38,519 nucleotides of DNA. Origin: Flavobacteriales bacterium (GTDB lineage: Bacteria > Bacteroidota > Bacteroidia > Flavobacteriales_D > Crocinitomicaceae). The stretch is from contig CANMUN010000022.1 of NCBI GenBank assembly GCA_947500875.1, positions 1 to 38,519 of the forward strand, given 5' to 3'. Below, in pieces: positions 16,048 to 25,995 of the stretch. The notes under the pieces were generated by a model. It saw only the letters and a program-made list of their open reading frames with translations, was not told the DNA's origin and searched no databases. Both the position numbers and the translations under genes were made by a program. Numbering within the stretch: the first letter of the stretch is position 1; every line of letters begins with the position of its first letter.

Positions 16048-18101
16048 GGATTCATAAATTTAATCACCGCCATTTCCGCTAAGGCAAAAATTAAGGCAAG
16101 AATAACGAATATCTCCCAAAACGATGCAGGTTTATCGATGGGCAAATTGAAGGAACTTGCTCCTTGGTCAATTTTGTCAAAGGCCACATTTTTGAGTCCT
16201 TTTTCCGCAAATGCGTTGAGCATTTCGGCCTTTTCCATGTAAGTTAACAAAGACTCGTCACGGTTAAGGTTGATTCCTATTTGAACGGATGGTTCAGTTC
16301 CTTTTAATTCGTAGATGCCTTCGCTCATTCGCTCCAGCAATTCAGGCGAATTTAACTGAAGAGAAAGGAGGCTTCCCGTTTGAATTTGCCTTGGAATAAA
16401 AACATCCTTACCCTTAACCAATTTAACAGGTTCGTCGGTATTACCTTCATTTTCTAAAGCAAGTTTTGAGGTTTGACCAAGCATGTTGTACATAGGTAAA
16501 GATCGAATGCTCAACTCTGCTGCCCTCAATAACATGGAAGGATAAAGAGCATGCCGTGAAATACCACCGTTGGATTCTTCCGGACTTGCCGTTAGAAGAA
16601 ATACGTTCCCATTGTTTCGTTGATGGATCAGTAGGGGAAGGCCATTTCGCAGCTGAATGAGGTTTTCAGCATTGGATTGTTGTGAATTCCTTTGAGCGTA
16701 TACTGATTTCACCAACGGCAAATTGAGGTCTTTCTTTTCCTTCTCAAACATGCCCCTAAAAAACATGCTTCGGTATGAAATGGTGGCCACTTGATTGCCT
16801 TCGTTGATAGTTCCTTTAAAAGGTGCGAGACCGAGGTCCTTAAGTAAGTCATTATATTCCGCCATGTTAATGCTCATTGAGGGTATAATGAAAGCGCTAC
16901 CCCCATTGGAAACATAGTTTTTAATCATGGCATTCAATCCGCTCGGAACGCTGCTTAAACCGTTTAACACCAGCAGGTCAACCCCCTTCAAATCCCGGGC
17001 ATTGATGCTCGCTTCATTTTTAGCGGTAACGGTGTAAAAAGGCTCGGTCATAAAGGCTTTTTCAGGATGGTTGACGGCCTCATTGCCATTGGCAATCAAT
17101 ACCTTGGAAGATTTTGCAGCGTGATGTGTAAAGTAAAAATCATCGTCCCATGTCACGGTGGGGTCTGTTAAGCTCAGTTTTCCGTTAAGATAACCTTCCG
17201 TCATAGGGGTGAGGTTGAAGTAAGAGGTCGCCGATTCAAAAGGATTCAATGAAACATTGGTCATTCTTTTTTTTCCATCGAATTGCAGGGTGACACCAAG
17301 GTTCTCCACGGGAAATTTGCTGCTATTTTTTACCCGAAAAAACAGTTTTATTGGAATGCCCGGTTTGTGCACGGGGGCTTCGGTCCAAATGGAATCAATG
17401 GTTCTGTTTTCCAATTTTTGGGGAACCGTTTGAAGCGCATGCGTTTTAATTTCAAACGGCATTTTCCGGGCCTCGTAACCGTCTAGTTCCGAGGATTTCC
17501 GTTGAAAATCTGAAATGACGATGCGTTGCGCCGATGCAATTTGACCCATTTCTCGGTGGTAGCGGTTCAAGTATTCGTCTTGAAAATTCAGCACCGCTGA
17601 CAACTTTCTAGGCATTCGGTTCAAGGGGAGTTCATCGATGTAGCGAATGGCCGTAGATTTCGAGTGGATTTTACGTTCAATTCCGGATAAAGCATTGGAG
17701 CAAAGCATGTACCTTGATTTAGAATCTCCCTCAAGGATGATGCGCTTCGCCACTTCTTTACTTTCTGAGAGCAACATGCCTTCGACCCCTTTGGCACTCA
17801 TCGAATAGGAGTTATCAAGGTAAATTAGGGTGATTGAAATTCCATCTTTAACTTGGTCGCTTTTGTTCCAATGAGGTTGAGCAAAGGCAAAAATCAAAGA
17901 GGTAATTAACAGCAACCGGCATGCAAGAATTAACCAACGCTTGAGGTTTTTAACGGATTTTTTTTCCTGTTCTTGCTGTTTTAAATACTTCAGCGACGGG
18001 AAATACAAGCGTTTGTGCCTTCTGAAATAGAAGAGGTGGATAAGAACGGGAATAAGGAGTAAACTTAAGAACCAAAGGTATCCGGGATGTACAAATGACA
18101 T
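16044..18101 (-). CDS. BatA-type membrane protein with vWA-like domain
   Basis: A 685-residue inner-membrane protein. The N-terminal BatA domain has two membrane segments (about residues 8-26 and 57-75) separated by a basic loop (FRRHKRLYFPSLKYL). A von Willebrand A-like domain follows, with the MIDAS sequence DNSYS at 96-100. A long periplasmic region of beta type follows, and a last membrane helix lies near 662-681 (FWEIFVILALIFALAEMAV). Bacteroidota carry several proteins of this build beside or apart from the Bat aerotolerance operon; their job is not settled. It overlaps the dihydroorotase-like gene by 4 bases. The start lies 4 bases after a perfect -7 box, implying a leaderless mRNA. 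Confidence 0.86.
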   Translation of the reverse strand: MSFVHPGYLWFLSLLLIPVLIHLFYFRRHKRLYFPSLKYLKQQEQEKKSVKNLKRWLILACRLLLITSLIFAFAQPHWNKSDQVKDGISITLIYLDNSYSMSAKGVEGMLLSESKEVAKRIILEGDSKSRYMLCSNALSGIERKIHSKSTAIRYIDELPLNRMPRKLSAVLNFQDEYLNRYHREMGQIASAQRIVISDFQRKSSELDGYEARKMPFEIKTHALQTVPQKLENRTIDSIWTEAPVHKPGIPIKLFFRVKNSSKFPVENLGVTLQFDGKKRMTNVSLNPFESATSYFNLTPMTEGYLNGKLSLTDPTVTWDDDFYFTHHAAKSSKVLIANGNEAVNHPEKAFMTEPFYTVTAKNEASINARDLKGVDLLVLNGLSSVPSGLNAMIKNYVSNGGSAFIIPSMSINMAEYNDLLKDLGLAPFKGTINEGNQVATISYRSMFFRGMFEKEKKDLNLPLVKSVYAQRNSQQSNAENLIQLRNGLPLLIHQRNNGNVFLLTASPEESNGGISRHALYPSMLLRAAELSIRSLPMYNMLGQTSKLALENEGNTDEPVKLVKGKDVFIPRQIQTGSLLSLQLNSPELLERMSEGIYELKGTEPSVQIGINLNRDESLLTYMEKAEMLNAFAEKGLKNVAFDKIDQGASSFNLPIDKPASFWEIFVILALIFALAEMAVIKFMNP

Positions 18102-18105
18102 GGTT

Positions 18106-18113
18106 CAAAGGTA
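18106..18113 (-). promoter_or_regulatory. -7 box for the BatA-like gene and its operon
   Basis: Minus strand TACCTTTG, a perfect TAnnTTTG match, only 4 bases before the ATG at 18101. The predicted start of transcription (18102) adjoins the start codon. It sits just after the terminator of the upstream gyrA-TPR unit. Confidence 0.55.
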
Positions 18114-18140
18114 CGAAATATCCACGAATGGAGGGATGAT

Positions 18141-18166
18141 AAAAAAAAAGCCCCAAGCGGGGCTTT
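18141..18166 (-). terminator. Rho-independent terminator after gyrA-TPR
   Basis: Read on the minus strand, an 8-bp perfect stem (AAAGCCCC/GGGGCTTT, 18147-18154 with 18159-18166) with a 4-base loop is followed by a run of T (18149-18141). It begins 4 bases after the TPR gene stop. Confidence 0.9.
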
Positions 18167-18169
18167 CAA

Positions 18170-19291
18170 TCATTTGATGGCTTCCCAGCGGGTTTTAAGC
18201 TCTTTTTTCTTTTCTTCATTATCCAGCATAGAATAGGTTTTCCAACCAATTTCTAAAGCAGTTTTATCTTCTGGAAATTTTTCTAAGTAGGGCAGAAGGT
18301 GAATCAAGACGCGTTCCATGATTTCTTTAGCCTCTTTTTCCATCGCAGGGATTTTGGGGTCATTGAACTTTAAGTCGCTTGCTGCGTTGCGAACATCAAA
18401 CGACCAATTGAACAAAAAGGAACTGTATTGATAAACAGCGTCCGGATATAAAGGATCAATTTTCAAGGCACGTTGAAATGCTTTCTCGGCACGATCTTTT
18501 TGTTTTAACTCGAGCAGGGAACTTCCGAGAATTACATAAAGTTGAACGTTCGTGGAATCTAAATTGGTTGCTTCATTCAGGTATTTTTCCGTCGCTGCGA
18601 TATCGTTTTTCTGCAGGTTGAGGTTGATTAAAGAAATAAGCACGTCAAGGTCTTTGGGAAATTCCTCACAAACCATTCTCCCTAATTTATCAGCCTCTTC
18701 ATAGTTTTTGGTATCCAGCAAGGTATCAACAGCCCTGGCAAAGGACAACTTCGTATTTACGGCGGCATCATTGTAGGGTTCATTGATTAATTGCGATATT
18801 TTAAACGCCCCCAGAAACATCATAGTCGCCTCCGAGTACTTTTTAGCATTGAACATGGCCAATCCATTGTTGAAGTAGAACGTGGTTTTCAGATTAATAA
18901 ATTCACGTACTTCTGCTTTTTCTCCTTTTCCTTTTGGTGCATTCAAAACGGCTGTAAAACTGGCTTTCACCACTTTCTCGTAGGAAGAAAGTACGGCCGT
19001 ATCCGCTTCTTTGCCGCTCATGGCGCCCTCTACCGCCGCAGTCTCCATTAAACCGTAATATACCATCCCTCGGTATTTGTGCATGTCCAAAGCATTCGCG
19101 GTTTCCGTATTGACTGCCGCTAAATCAATGGCTGCTTTTGCATCCGCAAGTGCCTTTTTGTTGGTCTCAAGATCGCCAACCAATGGGACATAGCGTTTGT
19201 AAGCGTTGTGCGCGTCTGTAACACTGGCCTTTTGAGCAAAGCTGAAAGTTGCTAACGCGGCGAAAAACAGGGTAAGGGATAATTGTTTCAT
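18170..19291 (-). CDS. Secreted TPR-repeat protein
   Basis: A 373-residue protein with a Sec signal peptide (MKQLSLTLFFAALATFSFAQ), probably periplasmic. Helical repeats fill the rest. Clear tetratricopeptide units include the stretch AAVNTKLSFARAVDTLLD and the pair LYVILGSSLLELKQKDRAEKAFQRALKIDPLYPDAVYQYSSFLF near residues 255-300, with the A-x8-P pattern of TPRs. TPRs make protein-protein contacts; the partner is unknown. It starts 8 bases after the gyrA stop and is followed by a strong terminator, so gyrA and this gene form a two-gene unit. This pairing has no obvious functional logic. Confidence 0.85.
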   Translation of the reverse strand: MKQLSLTLFFAALATFSFAQKASVTDAHNAYKRYVPLVGDLETNKKALADAKAAIDLAAVNTETANALDMHKYRGMVYYGLMETAAVEGAMSGKEADTAVLSSYEKVVKASFTAVLNAPKGKGEKAEVREFINLKTTFYFNNGLAMFNAKKYSEATMMFLGAFKISQLINEPYNDAAVNTKLSFARAVDTLLDTKNYEEADKLGRMVCEEFPKDLDVLISLINLNLQKNDIAATEKYLNEATNLDSTNVQLYVILGSSLLELKQKDRAEKAFQRALKIDPLYPDAVYQYSSFLFNWSFDVRNAASDLKFNDPKIPAMEKEAKEIMERVLIHLLPYLEKFPEDKTALEIGWKTYSMLDNEEKKKELKTRWEAIK

Positions 19292-19299
19292 CTTTCTAA

Positions 19300-21879
19300 T
19301 TATTCGTTATCGTCGTCTAAATTTTCCGGGGTTTCATCCGGCTCATCAACAATTATGCCTTCGTTACTCAAAGCCTCTCCTTGGTTATCAGCCTCCAGCA
19401 CTTCTTCTTCATCGGAATCTTCGCTTCTGGGTACGCGGGCAATTGCTGCAATTTCGGAATTATTTTTCAAATTGATCAATTTCACGCCCTGAGCCGCTCG
19501 TCCCATGGTACGAATCGTATCCACATGCATTCGAATGGTTACCCCGTTTTTAGTAATAATCATTAAATCGTCTTCGTCCACCACATTTTGGATGCTCAAC
19601 AATTTACCCGTTTTATCGGTGATGTTTAAGGTCTTAACGCCTTTTCCACCTCGGTTCGTAATCCGATAAACCGGCTCTTTATCCTCAGGGTCATTCAAAT
19701 ACGTTCGTTTTCCAAAGCCTTTTTCCGAAACAACCAGAATGGTTGAGAATATATCCTCAACGCAAATCATTCCAATTACCTCGTCGTTTTCTGACGCTAA
19801 AGTTACGCCTCGTACTCCCGAAGCGTTTCTTCCCATGGGACGAACCTTACTTTCGTTGAAGCGAATAGCTCTCCCAGATGCTGTGGCTAACACAATTTCA
19901 TTCGAACCATTGGTGAGCTTTGCTTCCAGTAATTCATCGTTCTCCCGGATTCCTATCGCATTAATTCCGTTCGTTCTTGGTCTTGAATAGGCCTCCAAAG
20001 ACGTTTTCTTAATAACCCCTTCCTTGGTACACATGATGATGAAGTTGTTATTGATGTACTCCTTGTCAGTCAGATCTTGTACTTTAACATAGGCCTTAAC
20101 TTTATCGTCTTGAGGGATGTTAATCAAATTTTGAATTGCACGACCTTTCGATATTTTATTGCCTTCGGGAATTTCATAAACCCTCATCCAGAAGCATCGG
20201 CCTTTTTCCGTAAAGATTAACAGGTAGTTGTGATTGGTTGCGATAAACAGGTGTTCGAGGAAATCCTTGTCACGTGTAGTTGAACCTTTCGACCCCATAC
20301 CGCCTCGGTTTTGGACCTTATACTCGCTGAGGTTGGTGCGTTTGATGTAGCCCGCATGCGAAATGGTTACCACCACTTCATCGTCGGCGATTAAATCTTC
20401 CATTCGCATCTCAGAGGCACCGTATTCTATAGTAGATCTTCTTGCGTCTCCGTATTTATCTTTTACCTCCAAGAGTTCATCTTTGATGATTTGCATTCGA
20501 CGTTCCTCTTTTTCCAGTATGTCTTTCAAATCCGCGATCAGTTTCATGAGGTCGTCGTATTCGCTGCGCAACTTGTCTTGCTCAAGACCTGTCAACTGTC
20601 GAAGCCTCATGTCTACAATCGCTCTCGTTTGAATTTCGCTCAATCCAAAACGCTCGGACAAGCGCTCACGGGCATGGTCTGGACTGTCGGATGACTTAAT
20701 GATTTCAATGACTTCGTCGATGTTGTCAGAGGCAATGATTAAACCCTCTAAAATATGAGCTCTTTCTTCTGCTTTTCGCAGTTCATAACGCGTTCTGCGT
20801 ACCACAACGTCGTGGCGAAACAAGATGAACTGATCAATGATTTCCCGCAGGTTTAAGAGGCGAGGCCGACCGTCAACTAAACAAATGTTATTAACTGAAA
20901 ATGAGGTTTGTAGTGCAGAGTACTTGTATAATTTATTTAATACTACGTTGGCAATGGCTTCGCGCTTAATTTCGAAAACAATCCGCATACCGTTGCGATC
21001 GGATTCGTCCCTTAAATCGGAAATTCCTTCAATCTTTTTGTCGTTAACTAATTCGGCAATTTTTTTAATCATTTCGGCCTTATTCACTTGGTAAGGAATC
21101 TCGGTAACCACGATTTGTTCCCGACCATTCACCTCCTCGATTTCTGCTTTGCCGCGCATGACAATCCTGCCTCGCCCAGTCAACAACGCATCGCGCACGC
21201 CATCGTATCCATAGATGATTCCGCCTGTTGGGAAATCAGGAGCTTTGACGTGGGTAATCAATTCTTCGTCGCTTAGTTCTTTGTTGTCGATGACCGCAAC
21301 TATTCCGTCAATCACTTCAGAAAGGTTGTGGGGGGCCATATTGGTGGCCATACCCACGGCAATACCGGCAGCTCCGTTAACCAAAAGGTTGGGGATTTTT
21401 GTCGGTAAAACGGTAGGTTCTTCGAGGCTATCGTCAAAGTTGGGCTTGAAGTCTACGGTTTCCTTGTCCAAGTCTTCTAGCATGTCCTCGGCAATTTTCT
21501 TAAACCTCGCTTCGGTGTATCGCATGGCCGCAGGTGAGTCGCCGTCGACACTTCCAAAGTTTCCCTGTCCATCAACCAATGGATAACGCAAGGACCATTC
21601 TTGCGCCATTCGGACCATGGTGTCATATACGGAACTGTCACCGTGCGGGTGATATTTTCCAAGGACCTCTCCCACAATACGAGCAGATTTCTTATGAGGC
21701 CTATTGGACATTACCCCTAGATCTTGCATTCCATATAAAACGCGTCGATGAACGGGTTTGAAACCGTCACGAACATCGGGCAGTGCTCTTGATACAATTA
21801 CCGACATCGAATAATCGATGTAGGCAGACTTCATTTCGTCCTCAATGTTTATCTGAATTATTCTTTCTCCTTCTGGCAT
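19300..21879 (-). CDS. gyrA: DNA gyrase subunit A
   Basis: An 859-residue type IIA topoisomerase subunit that cuts and rejoins DNA while gyrase introduces negative supercoils. The catalytic Tyr is Y121 in AMRYTEARF. The quinolone-resistance region reads [17 protein letters not shown] with S82 and D86, the residues of the usual sensitive form. The C-terminal beta-pinwheel begins after ~residue 500. The GyrA box, usually QRRGGKG, reads QNRGGMG at about 541-547, a variant that may be common in this phylum. The protein ends in a very acidic tail (about 40 residues, rich in Glu and Asp). The intergenic region to the divergent clpC gene is about 200 bases, and no perfect -7 box for gyrA was found there; TACCTTTA at 21914-21921 (7 of 8) is possible. 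Confidence 0.97.
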   Translation of the reverse strand: MPEGERIIQINIEDEMKSAYIDYSMSVIVSRALPDVRDGFKPVHRRVLYGMQDLGVMSNRPHKKSARIVGEVLGKYHPHGDSSVYDTMVRMAQEWSLRYPLVDGQGNFGSVDGDSPAAMRYTEARFKKIAEDMLEDLDKETVDFKPNFDDSLEEPTVLPTKIPNLLVNGAAGIAVGMATNMAPHNLSEVIDGIVAVIDNKELSDEELITHVKAPDFPTGGIIYGYDGVRDALLTGRGRIVMRGKAEIEEVNGREQIVVTEIPYQVNKAEMIKKIAELVNDKKIEGISDLRDESDRNGMRIVFEIKREAIANVVLNKLYKYSALQTSFSVNNICLVDGRPRLLNLREIIDQFILFRHDVVVRRTRYELRKAEERAHILEGLIIASDNIDEVIEIIKSSDSPDHARERLSERFGLSEIQTRAIVDMRLRQLTGLEQDKLRSEYDDLMKLIADLKDILEKEERRMQIIKDELLEVKDKYGDARRSTIEYGASEMRMEDLIADDEVVVTISHAGYIKRTNLSEYKVQNRGGMGSKGSTTRDKDFLEHLFIATNHNYLLIFTEKGRCFWMRVYEIPEGNKISKGRAIQNLINIPQDDKVKAYVKVQDLTDKEYINNNFIIMCTKEGVIKKTSLEAYSRPRTNGINAIGIRENDELLEAKLTNGSNEIVLATASGRAIRFNESKVRPMGRNASGVRGVTLASENDEVIGMICVEDIFSTILVVSEKGFGKRTYLNDPEDKEPVYRITNRGGKGVKTLNITDKTGKLLSIQNVVDEDDLMIITKNGVTIRMHVDTIRTMGRAAQGVKLINLKNNSEIAAIARVPRSEDSDEEEVLEADNQGEALSNEGIIVDEPDETPENLDDDNE

Positions 21880-22081
21880 AATGGGTGCGTCAATGTTTAG
21901 GTAAAATAGTCAGTAAAGGTAATAAAATATGAAGCTGTTTTATCGGTTCTTCCTTTAATTTACGAACAAAAAATGAGGTTTTTTGTGAATAAAAAAGTTA
22001 CCACCATGCTATGGTTCAAAGTTCAATAGGAGCTCTGTATTTTGAGCGACATTAAATCTTATATTTGTCCGATTTAAATAG
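21880..22081. other. Divergent gyrA/clpC intergenic region
   Basis: This is the longest non-coding stretch of the window, about 200 AT-rich bases between divergent gyrA and clpC. It holds the clpC -7 box (22060-22067) and a weaker gyrA candidate (21914-21921). I see no small ORF with a credible start, no RNA hairpin of note and no tRNA. Confidence 0.6.
22060..22067 (+). promoter_or_regulatory. -7 box for clpC
   Basis: TATATTTG, a perfect TAnnTTTG match, 14 bases before the ATG at 22082. A TTTG at 22041-22044 lies 15 bases upstream and may be the -33 element at short spacing. Confidence 0.55.
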
Positions 22082-24619
22082 ATGGAAGCGAAGTTCTCAG
22101 CAGGCGTAAAAAATTTATTGAAAGTCAGTAAAGACGAAGCAACTCGGCTCAGCAATGAGTACGTTGCTCCCGAACATTTTTTACTGGCAATGTTGAAGTT
22201 GAATCAGGCAAAGGCCCATGTTTTATTAAAAGAGTTTGATGTGCCATTTGAGGTTGTGCACTTGGAATTAGAGCGAATCCTCAAAAAATCGGCTCAAGCT
22301 TCGTTGTTCAAGCCGAATCCAATTCCCTTGCTAAAACAATCGGAGAACATTTTGAAGCAGTCTTTTTTGGAGTCAAAAGTTTTTAAATCCAATGTGATTG
22401 GTACCGAACATATTTTACTTACAATGCTGAAATACGAGGACAGTGCAGCTTGTCAAATACTTAACAAACACGGTGTGAAATACGAAAATTTAAAAGATGA
22501 ATATATGTCGATGAATAAAAATTATACGTCTCCAAAGGCCGAGTTCCCCGGAAACCGCGACGAAGAAGATGAAGGGGGAGGACTTCCCAAGAAAGCGCCG
22601 GATTCAAAATCGAAAACTCCCGTTTTAGACAATTTTGGTCGCGATTTGACCAAAATGGCTGAATTGGGTAGGTTAGACCCCATTGTTGGGCGAGAAAAGG
22701 AAATAGAACGGGTGAGTCAAATTCTTTCACGCCGCAAAAAAAACAACCCCATTCTCATTGGTGAACCCGGGGTAGGCAAGAGCGCCATTGCAGAAGGGTT
22801 GGCGCTAAGGATTGTTCAGCGGAAGGTTTCACGCATCTTATTCGATAAACGCGTTGTTTCCTTAGACCTTGCCTCCTTGGTTGCTGGAACCAAATACCGA
22901 GGTCAGTTCGAGGAACGGATGAAGGCCGTAATGCAAGAAATCGAAAAGAATCCGGACGTTATCTTATTCATTGACGAAATCCATACGATCATCGGTGCCG
23001 GCGGTGCCAGCGGTTCGTTGGATGCTTCGAACATGTTTAAGCCGGCGTTGGCTCGCGGAGAATTACAAGCGATTGGTGCCACAACCTTGGATGAATACCG
23101 TCAATACATTGAGAAAGATGGTGCTTTAGAGCGAAGGTTCCAAAAAGTCATTGTTGAGGCAACCTCGATCGACGAGACCATTCAGATTCTCAATAATATT
23201 AAAGAACGCTACGAGGAACATCATATGGTCAGTTACACGCCTGAAAGCATTGAAGCTTGTGTAAAGCTAACTGAAAGGTATATTACCGACCGTCATTTGC
23301 CGGACAAGGCCATCGATGCATTGGATGAGGTAGGATCCAGGGTCCACATTACCAACATCAGTGTGCCGCAAGAAATCTTGGACATTGAAGCGGAAATTGA
23401 GCAAATTAAAATTCGGAAAAGCGAGGTCATTAAGGCGCAACAATTCGAACGTGCCGTTGAGCTGCGGGATGCAGAGCGAAAACTCAATGAAAAATTAGAA
23501 GAGGAAAAGAAGAAATGGGAAGAGGCATCTAAAAACAACCGCATTACCATCACGGAAGAAAATGTCGCAGAGGTCGTATCGATGATGAGCGGTATTCCGT
23601 TAACCAAAGTTTCTCAAACTGAATCCGGTAAATTGGTTAACATGTCCGATGCTTTGAAAGGTAAAGTGATTGGTCAGGATGAAGCGGTCAATAAGGTGGT
23701 GAAGGCCATTCAACGGAATCGGGCGGGTTTGAAAGATCCTAGCAAACCCATTGGTTCGTTCTTTTTTCTCGGACCAACTGGGGTCGGAAAAACACAACTC
23801 GCCAAAGTCTTGGCGAAGTACCTTTTTGATACCGAGGATGCGTTGATTCGAATCGACATGTCGGAGTTCATGGAGAAATTCAGCATTTCCCGACTTGTAG
23901 GTGCCCCTCCGGGATATGTCGGATACGAGGAAGGAGGGCAATTAACGGAGAAGGTTCGCAGAAAACCATACTCCATTGTACTCTTGGATGAAGTGGAAAA
24001 AGCCCATCCCGATGTGTTCAATTTGCTCCTTCAGGTATTGGATGATGGGCACATGACCGATGGTTTGGGGCGCAAAATCGATTTCAAAAACACGATACTG
24101 ATCATGACCTCAAACATTGGGGCTCGTCAGTTGCAAGATTTTGGTACAGGTGTTGGTTTTGGTACGAAAGCAAAAGAAGAGGCAAGGGATGAGAACTCAA
24201 AGTCAGTTATTCAGAATGCGCTTCGGAAAGCTTTCTCGCCTGAATTCTTAAACCGGGTTGACGATATGATCATGTTCCGTTCCTTGGAAAGGCACGATAT
24301 TCACAAGATCATTGACCTTGAGTTGGATAAGCTGTTCAAGCGAATTCATGATTTAGGTTATCTATTGGAGCTTACTGAAAAAGCGAAAGACTTTATTGTT
24401 GAGCGAGGCTATGATGAAAAATTTGGTGCAAGACCTTTAAAGCGCGCCATCCAAAAATTCATTGAGGATCCGTTAGCAGAAGGAATTATTAATCAGAATT
24501 TAAATGCCGGAGATAAAGTGGTCATGGACTGGCAAGATGGAAAAGAGGAACTGAGCGTTCAGTTTAAAAAATCCAAAGGTAAAAGTACTTCTTCGGATAA
24601 GACCAAACCGGAAGAATAA
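22082..24619 (+). CDS. clpC: ClpC-type AAA+ unfoldase
   Basis: An 845-residue double-AAA+ unfoldase that feeds proteins to the ClpP peptidase. Residues 1-145 are the Clp N-domain with two repeats ([14 protein letters not shown] and [16 protein letters not shown]). The first AAA module has Walker A GEPGVGKS at 227-234. A UVR motif ([18 protein letters not shown], about 446-465) in the short middle domain marks it as ClpC rather than ClpA or ClpB. The second Walker A GPTGVGKT is at 564-571. A VGF loop (GVGFGTK, about residue 695), expected to contact ClpP, is present. The sequence ends in a Lys/Ser-rich tail. It has its own promoter box and a strong terminator. Possible partners include ClpS, encoded at 955; whether they act together is not shown. 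Confidence 0.95.
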   Translation: MEAKFSAGVKNLLKVSKDEATRLSNEYVAPEHFLLAMLKLNQAKAHVLLKEFDVPFEVVHLELERILKKSAQASLFKPNPIPLLKQSENILKQSFLESKVFKSNVIGTEHILLTMLKYEDSAACQILNKHGVKYENLKDEYMSMNKNYTSPKAEFPGNRDEEDEGGGLPKKAPDSKSKTPVLDNFGRDLTKMAELGRLDPIVGREKEIERVSQILSRRKKNNPILIGEPGVGKSAIAEGLALRIVQRKVSRILFDKRVVSLDLASLVAGTKYRGQFEERMKAVMQEIEKNPDVILFIDEIHTIIGAGGASGSLDASNMFKPALARGELQAIGATTLDEYRQYIEKDGALERRFQKVIVEATSIDETIQILNNIKERYEEHHMVSYTPESIEACVKLTERYITDRHLPDKAIDALDEVGSRVHITNISVPQEILDIEAEIEQIKIRKSEVIKAQQFERAVELRDAERKLNEKLEEEKKKWEEASKNNRITITEENVAEVVSMMSGIPLTKVSQTESGKLVNMSDALKGKVIGQDEAVNKVVKAIQRNRAGLKDPSKPIGSFFFLGPTGVGKTQLAKVLAKYLFDTEDALIRIDMSEFMEKFSISRLVGAPPGYVGYEEGGQLTEKVRRKPYSIVLLDEVEKAHPDVFNLLLQVLDDGHMTDGLGRKIDFKNTILIMTSNIGARQLQDFGTGVGFGTKAKEEARDENSKSVIQNALRKAFSPEFLNRVDDMIMFRSLERHDIHKIIDLELDKLFKRIHDLGYLLELTEKAKDFIVERGYDEKFGARPLKRAIQKFIEDPLAEGIINQNLNAGDKVVMDWQDGKEELSVQFKKSKGKSTSSDKTKPEE

Positions 24620-24636
24620 CCATCCTACATTGCAAC

Positions 24637-24662
24637 AAAAAAGGGGCTTAGGCCCCTTTTTT
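24637..24662. terminator. Bidirectional Rho-independent terminator
   Basis: An 11-bp stem (AAAAAAGGGGC/GCCCCTTTTTT, 24637-24647 with 24652-24662) closes a 4-base loop. It lies between the convergent clpC and oxoamine synthase genes. The A run on one side and the T run on the other allow it to end transcripts in both directions. Confidence 0.9.
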
Positions 24663-24683
24663 ATGGATTAAAATTCCGGAAAT

Positions 24684-25928
24684 TTATACTTTGGCAATGG
24701 TTTCGCTCATGTATTCACCGGCTTTTAGTTTTCCGACAATTTTTGAAAAGGATTCGATGGTGTAATTCACGTCTTCCATGGTATGCACTGCGGTTGGGAT
24801 TAAACGTAAAATGATCATTCCTTTCGGCACAACGGGATAAACAACCATGGAGCAGAAGATGTTATAATTTTCCCTTAAGTCATAAATCAAATTGGTTGAT
24901 TCTGGAATGGAACCGTTCAGATAAACCGGAGTTACGCATGAATTGGTTGGACCAATTTCAAATCCTGCTTTTTTAAGACCGTTTTGCAGTGCGTTGGTAA
25001 TTTCCCAAAGTTTTGATTTCAATTGAGGTTGAGTTCGAATCAATTCGAGCCTTTTCAGTGCACCCGCAACCAGGGGCATTGGCATGGCTTTAGCGAAAAT
25101 TTGAGACCGCATATTGTAGCGAAGGTATTCGACAACTTGCGCATCGCTGGCAATGAAGCCTCCAATCATCGCGAAGGATTTTGCGAAAGTTCCAAAATAA
25201 ACATCAATGTCCCCTTGCACTCCTTGTTCTTCTCCCGTTCCCGCACCTGTCGCACCGAGCGTTCCCACTCCATGTGCGTCGTCAACAAATAATCTGAAGT
25301 TGAATTTCTTCTTCAGTGCAACGATTTCTTTCAAATATCCTTGATCGCCTCGCATTCCAAAAACTCCTTCGGTGATGACCAAAATTGCACCTCCTGTTTC
25401 CTCGGCCAATTTCGTAGCACGCTCCAATTGTTTTTCACAGTCCTCGATGTCGTTGTGCTTGAAAACGTATCGTTTTCCCATGTGCAAGCGAACCCCGTCT
25501 AAGATGCACGCGTGAGATTCCGCATCGTAGACAATCACGTCATGACGGTCAACTAAACAATCAATAGCAGAAACCATGGCTTGGTAACCAAAATTCACCA
25601 GAATGGAATCTTCTTTCGATACGAAATCAGCTAATTCTTTTTCAAGTTGTTCATGCAAGTTAGAATTTCCACTCATCATCCTTGCTCCCATGGGCATGGC
25701 AAAACCAAAATTAGATCCCGCGTCAGCATCCGCCTTGCGCACTTCAGGGTGATTCGCTAAGCCTAAATAATTATTGAGCGACCAATTCAGTTTTTCCTTT
25801 CCGCGAAAGTGCATGTGAGGACCAATGTCACCTTCGAGTTTCGGGAAAGTAAAATACCCGTGGGATTCTTTTGCATGCATTCCAATGGGACCTCTATTCG
25901 CCTGTATTTTTTCAAATATATCTGCCAT
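24684..25928 (-). CDS. Alpha-oxoamine synthase (serine palmitoyltransferase-like)
   Basis: A 414-residue PLP enzyme of the family that condenses an amino acid with an acyl-CoA. The PLP lysine is K250 in TFAKSFAMIGG, the cofactor Asp lies in FVDDAHGVGTLG (about 214-225), and SHACILDG carries the stacking His. Family members include 2-amino-3-ketobutyrate CoA ligase, 8-amino-7-oxononanoate synthase, serine palmitoyltransferase and the Bacteroidota cysteate acyltransferases for sulfonolipids. The N-terminal form (HFRGKEKLNWSLNNYLGLANHPEV) and the phylum point to the sphingolipid or sulfonolipid branch. The amino acid substrate cannot be told from sequence alone. It has its own -7 box. Confidence 0.85.
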   Translation of the reverse strand: MADIFEKIQANRGPIGMHAKESHGYFTFPKLEGDIGPHMHFRGKEKLNWSLNNYLGLANHPEVRKADADAGSNFGFAMPMGARMMSGNSNLHEQLEKELADFVSKEDSILVNFGYQAMVSAIDCLVDRHDVIVYDAESHACILDGVRLHMGKRYVFKHNDIEDCEKQLERATKLAEETGGAILVITEGVFGMRGDQGYLKEIVALKKKFNFRLFVDDAHGVGTLGATGAGTGEEQGVQGDIDVYFGTFAKSFAMIGGFIASDAQVVEYLRYNMRSQIFAKAMPMPLVAGALKRLELIRTQPQLKSKLWEITNALQNGLKKAGFEIGPTNSCVTPVYLNGSIPESTNLIYDLRENYNIFCSMVVYPVVPKGMIILRLIPTAVHTMEDVNYTIESFSKIVGKLKAGEYMSETIAKV

Positions 25929-25945
25929 GTTATTGCTTTATAGTA

Positions 25946-25953
25946 CAAAGTTA
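25946..25953 (-). promoter_or_regulatory. -7 box for the oxoamine synthase gene
   Basis: Minus strand TAACTTTG, a perfect TAnnTTTG match, 17 bases before the ATG at 25928. A TTG lies 15 bases upstream on the same strand (25969-25971). Confidence 0.55.
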
Positions 25954-25995
25954 ATGTTAATTGAATATCAACGAATGAGTAGAGGACCTAAAAAA

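Noticed and set aside
19381-21761. Many plus-strand ORFs across gyrA, the longest at 21215-21586
   Set aside because: gyrA is unmistakable on the minus strand throughout; the opposite ORFs have low-complexity Ser/Leu-rich translations.
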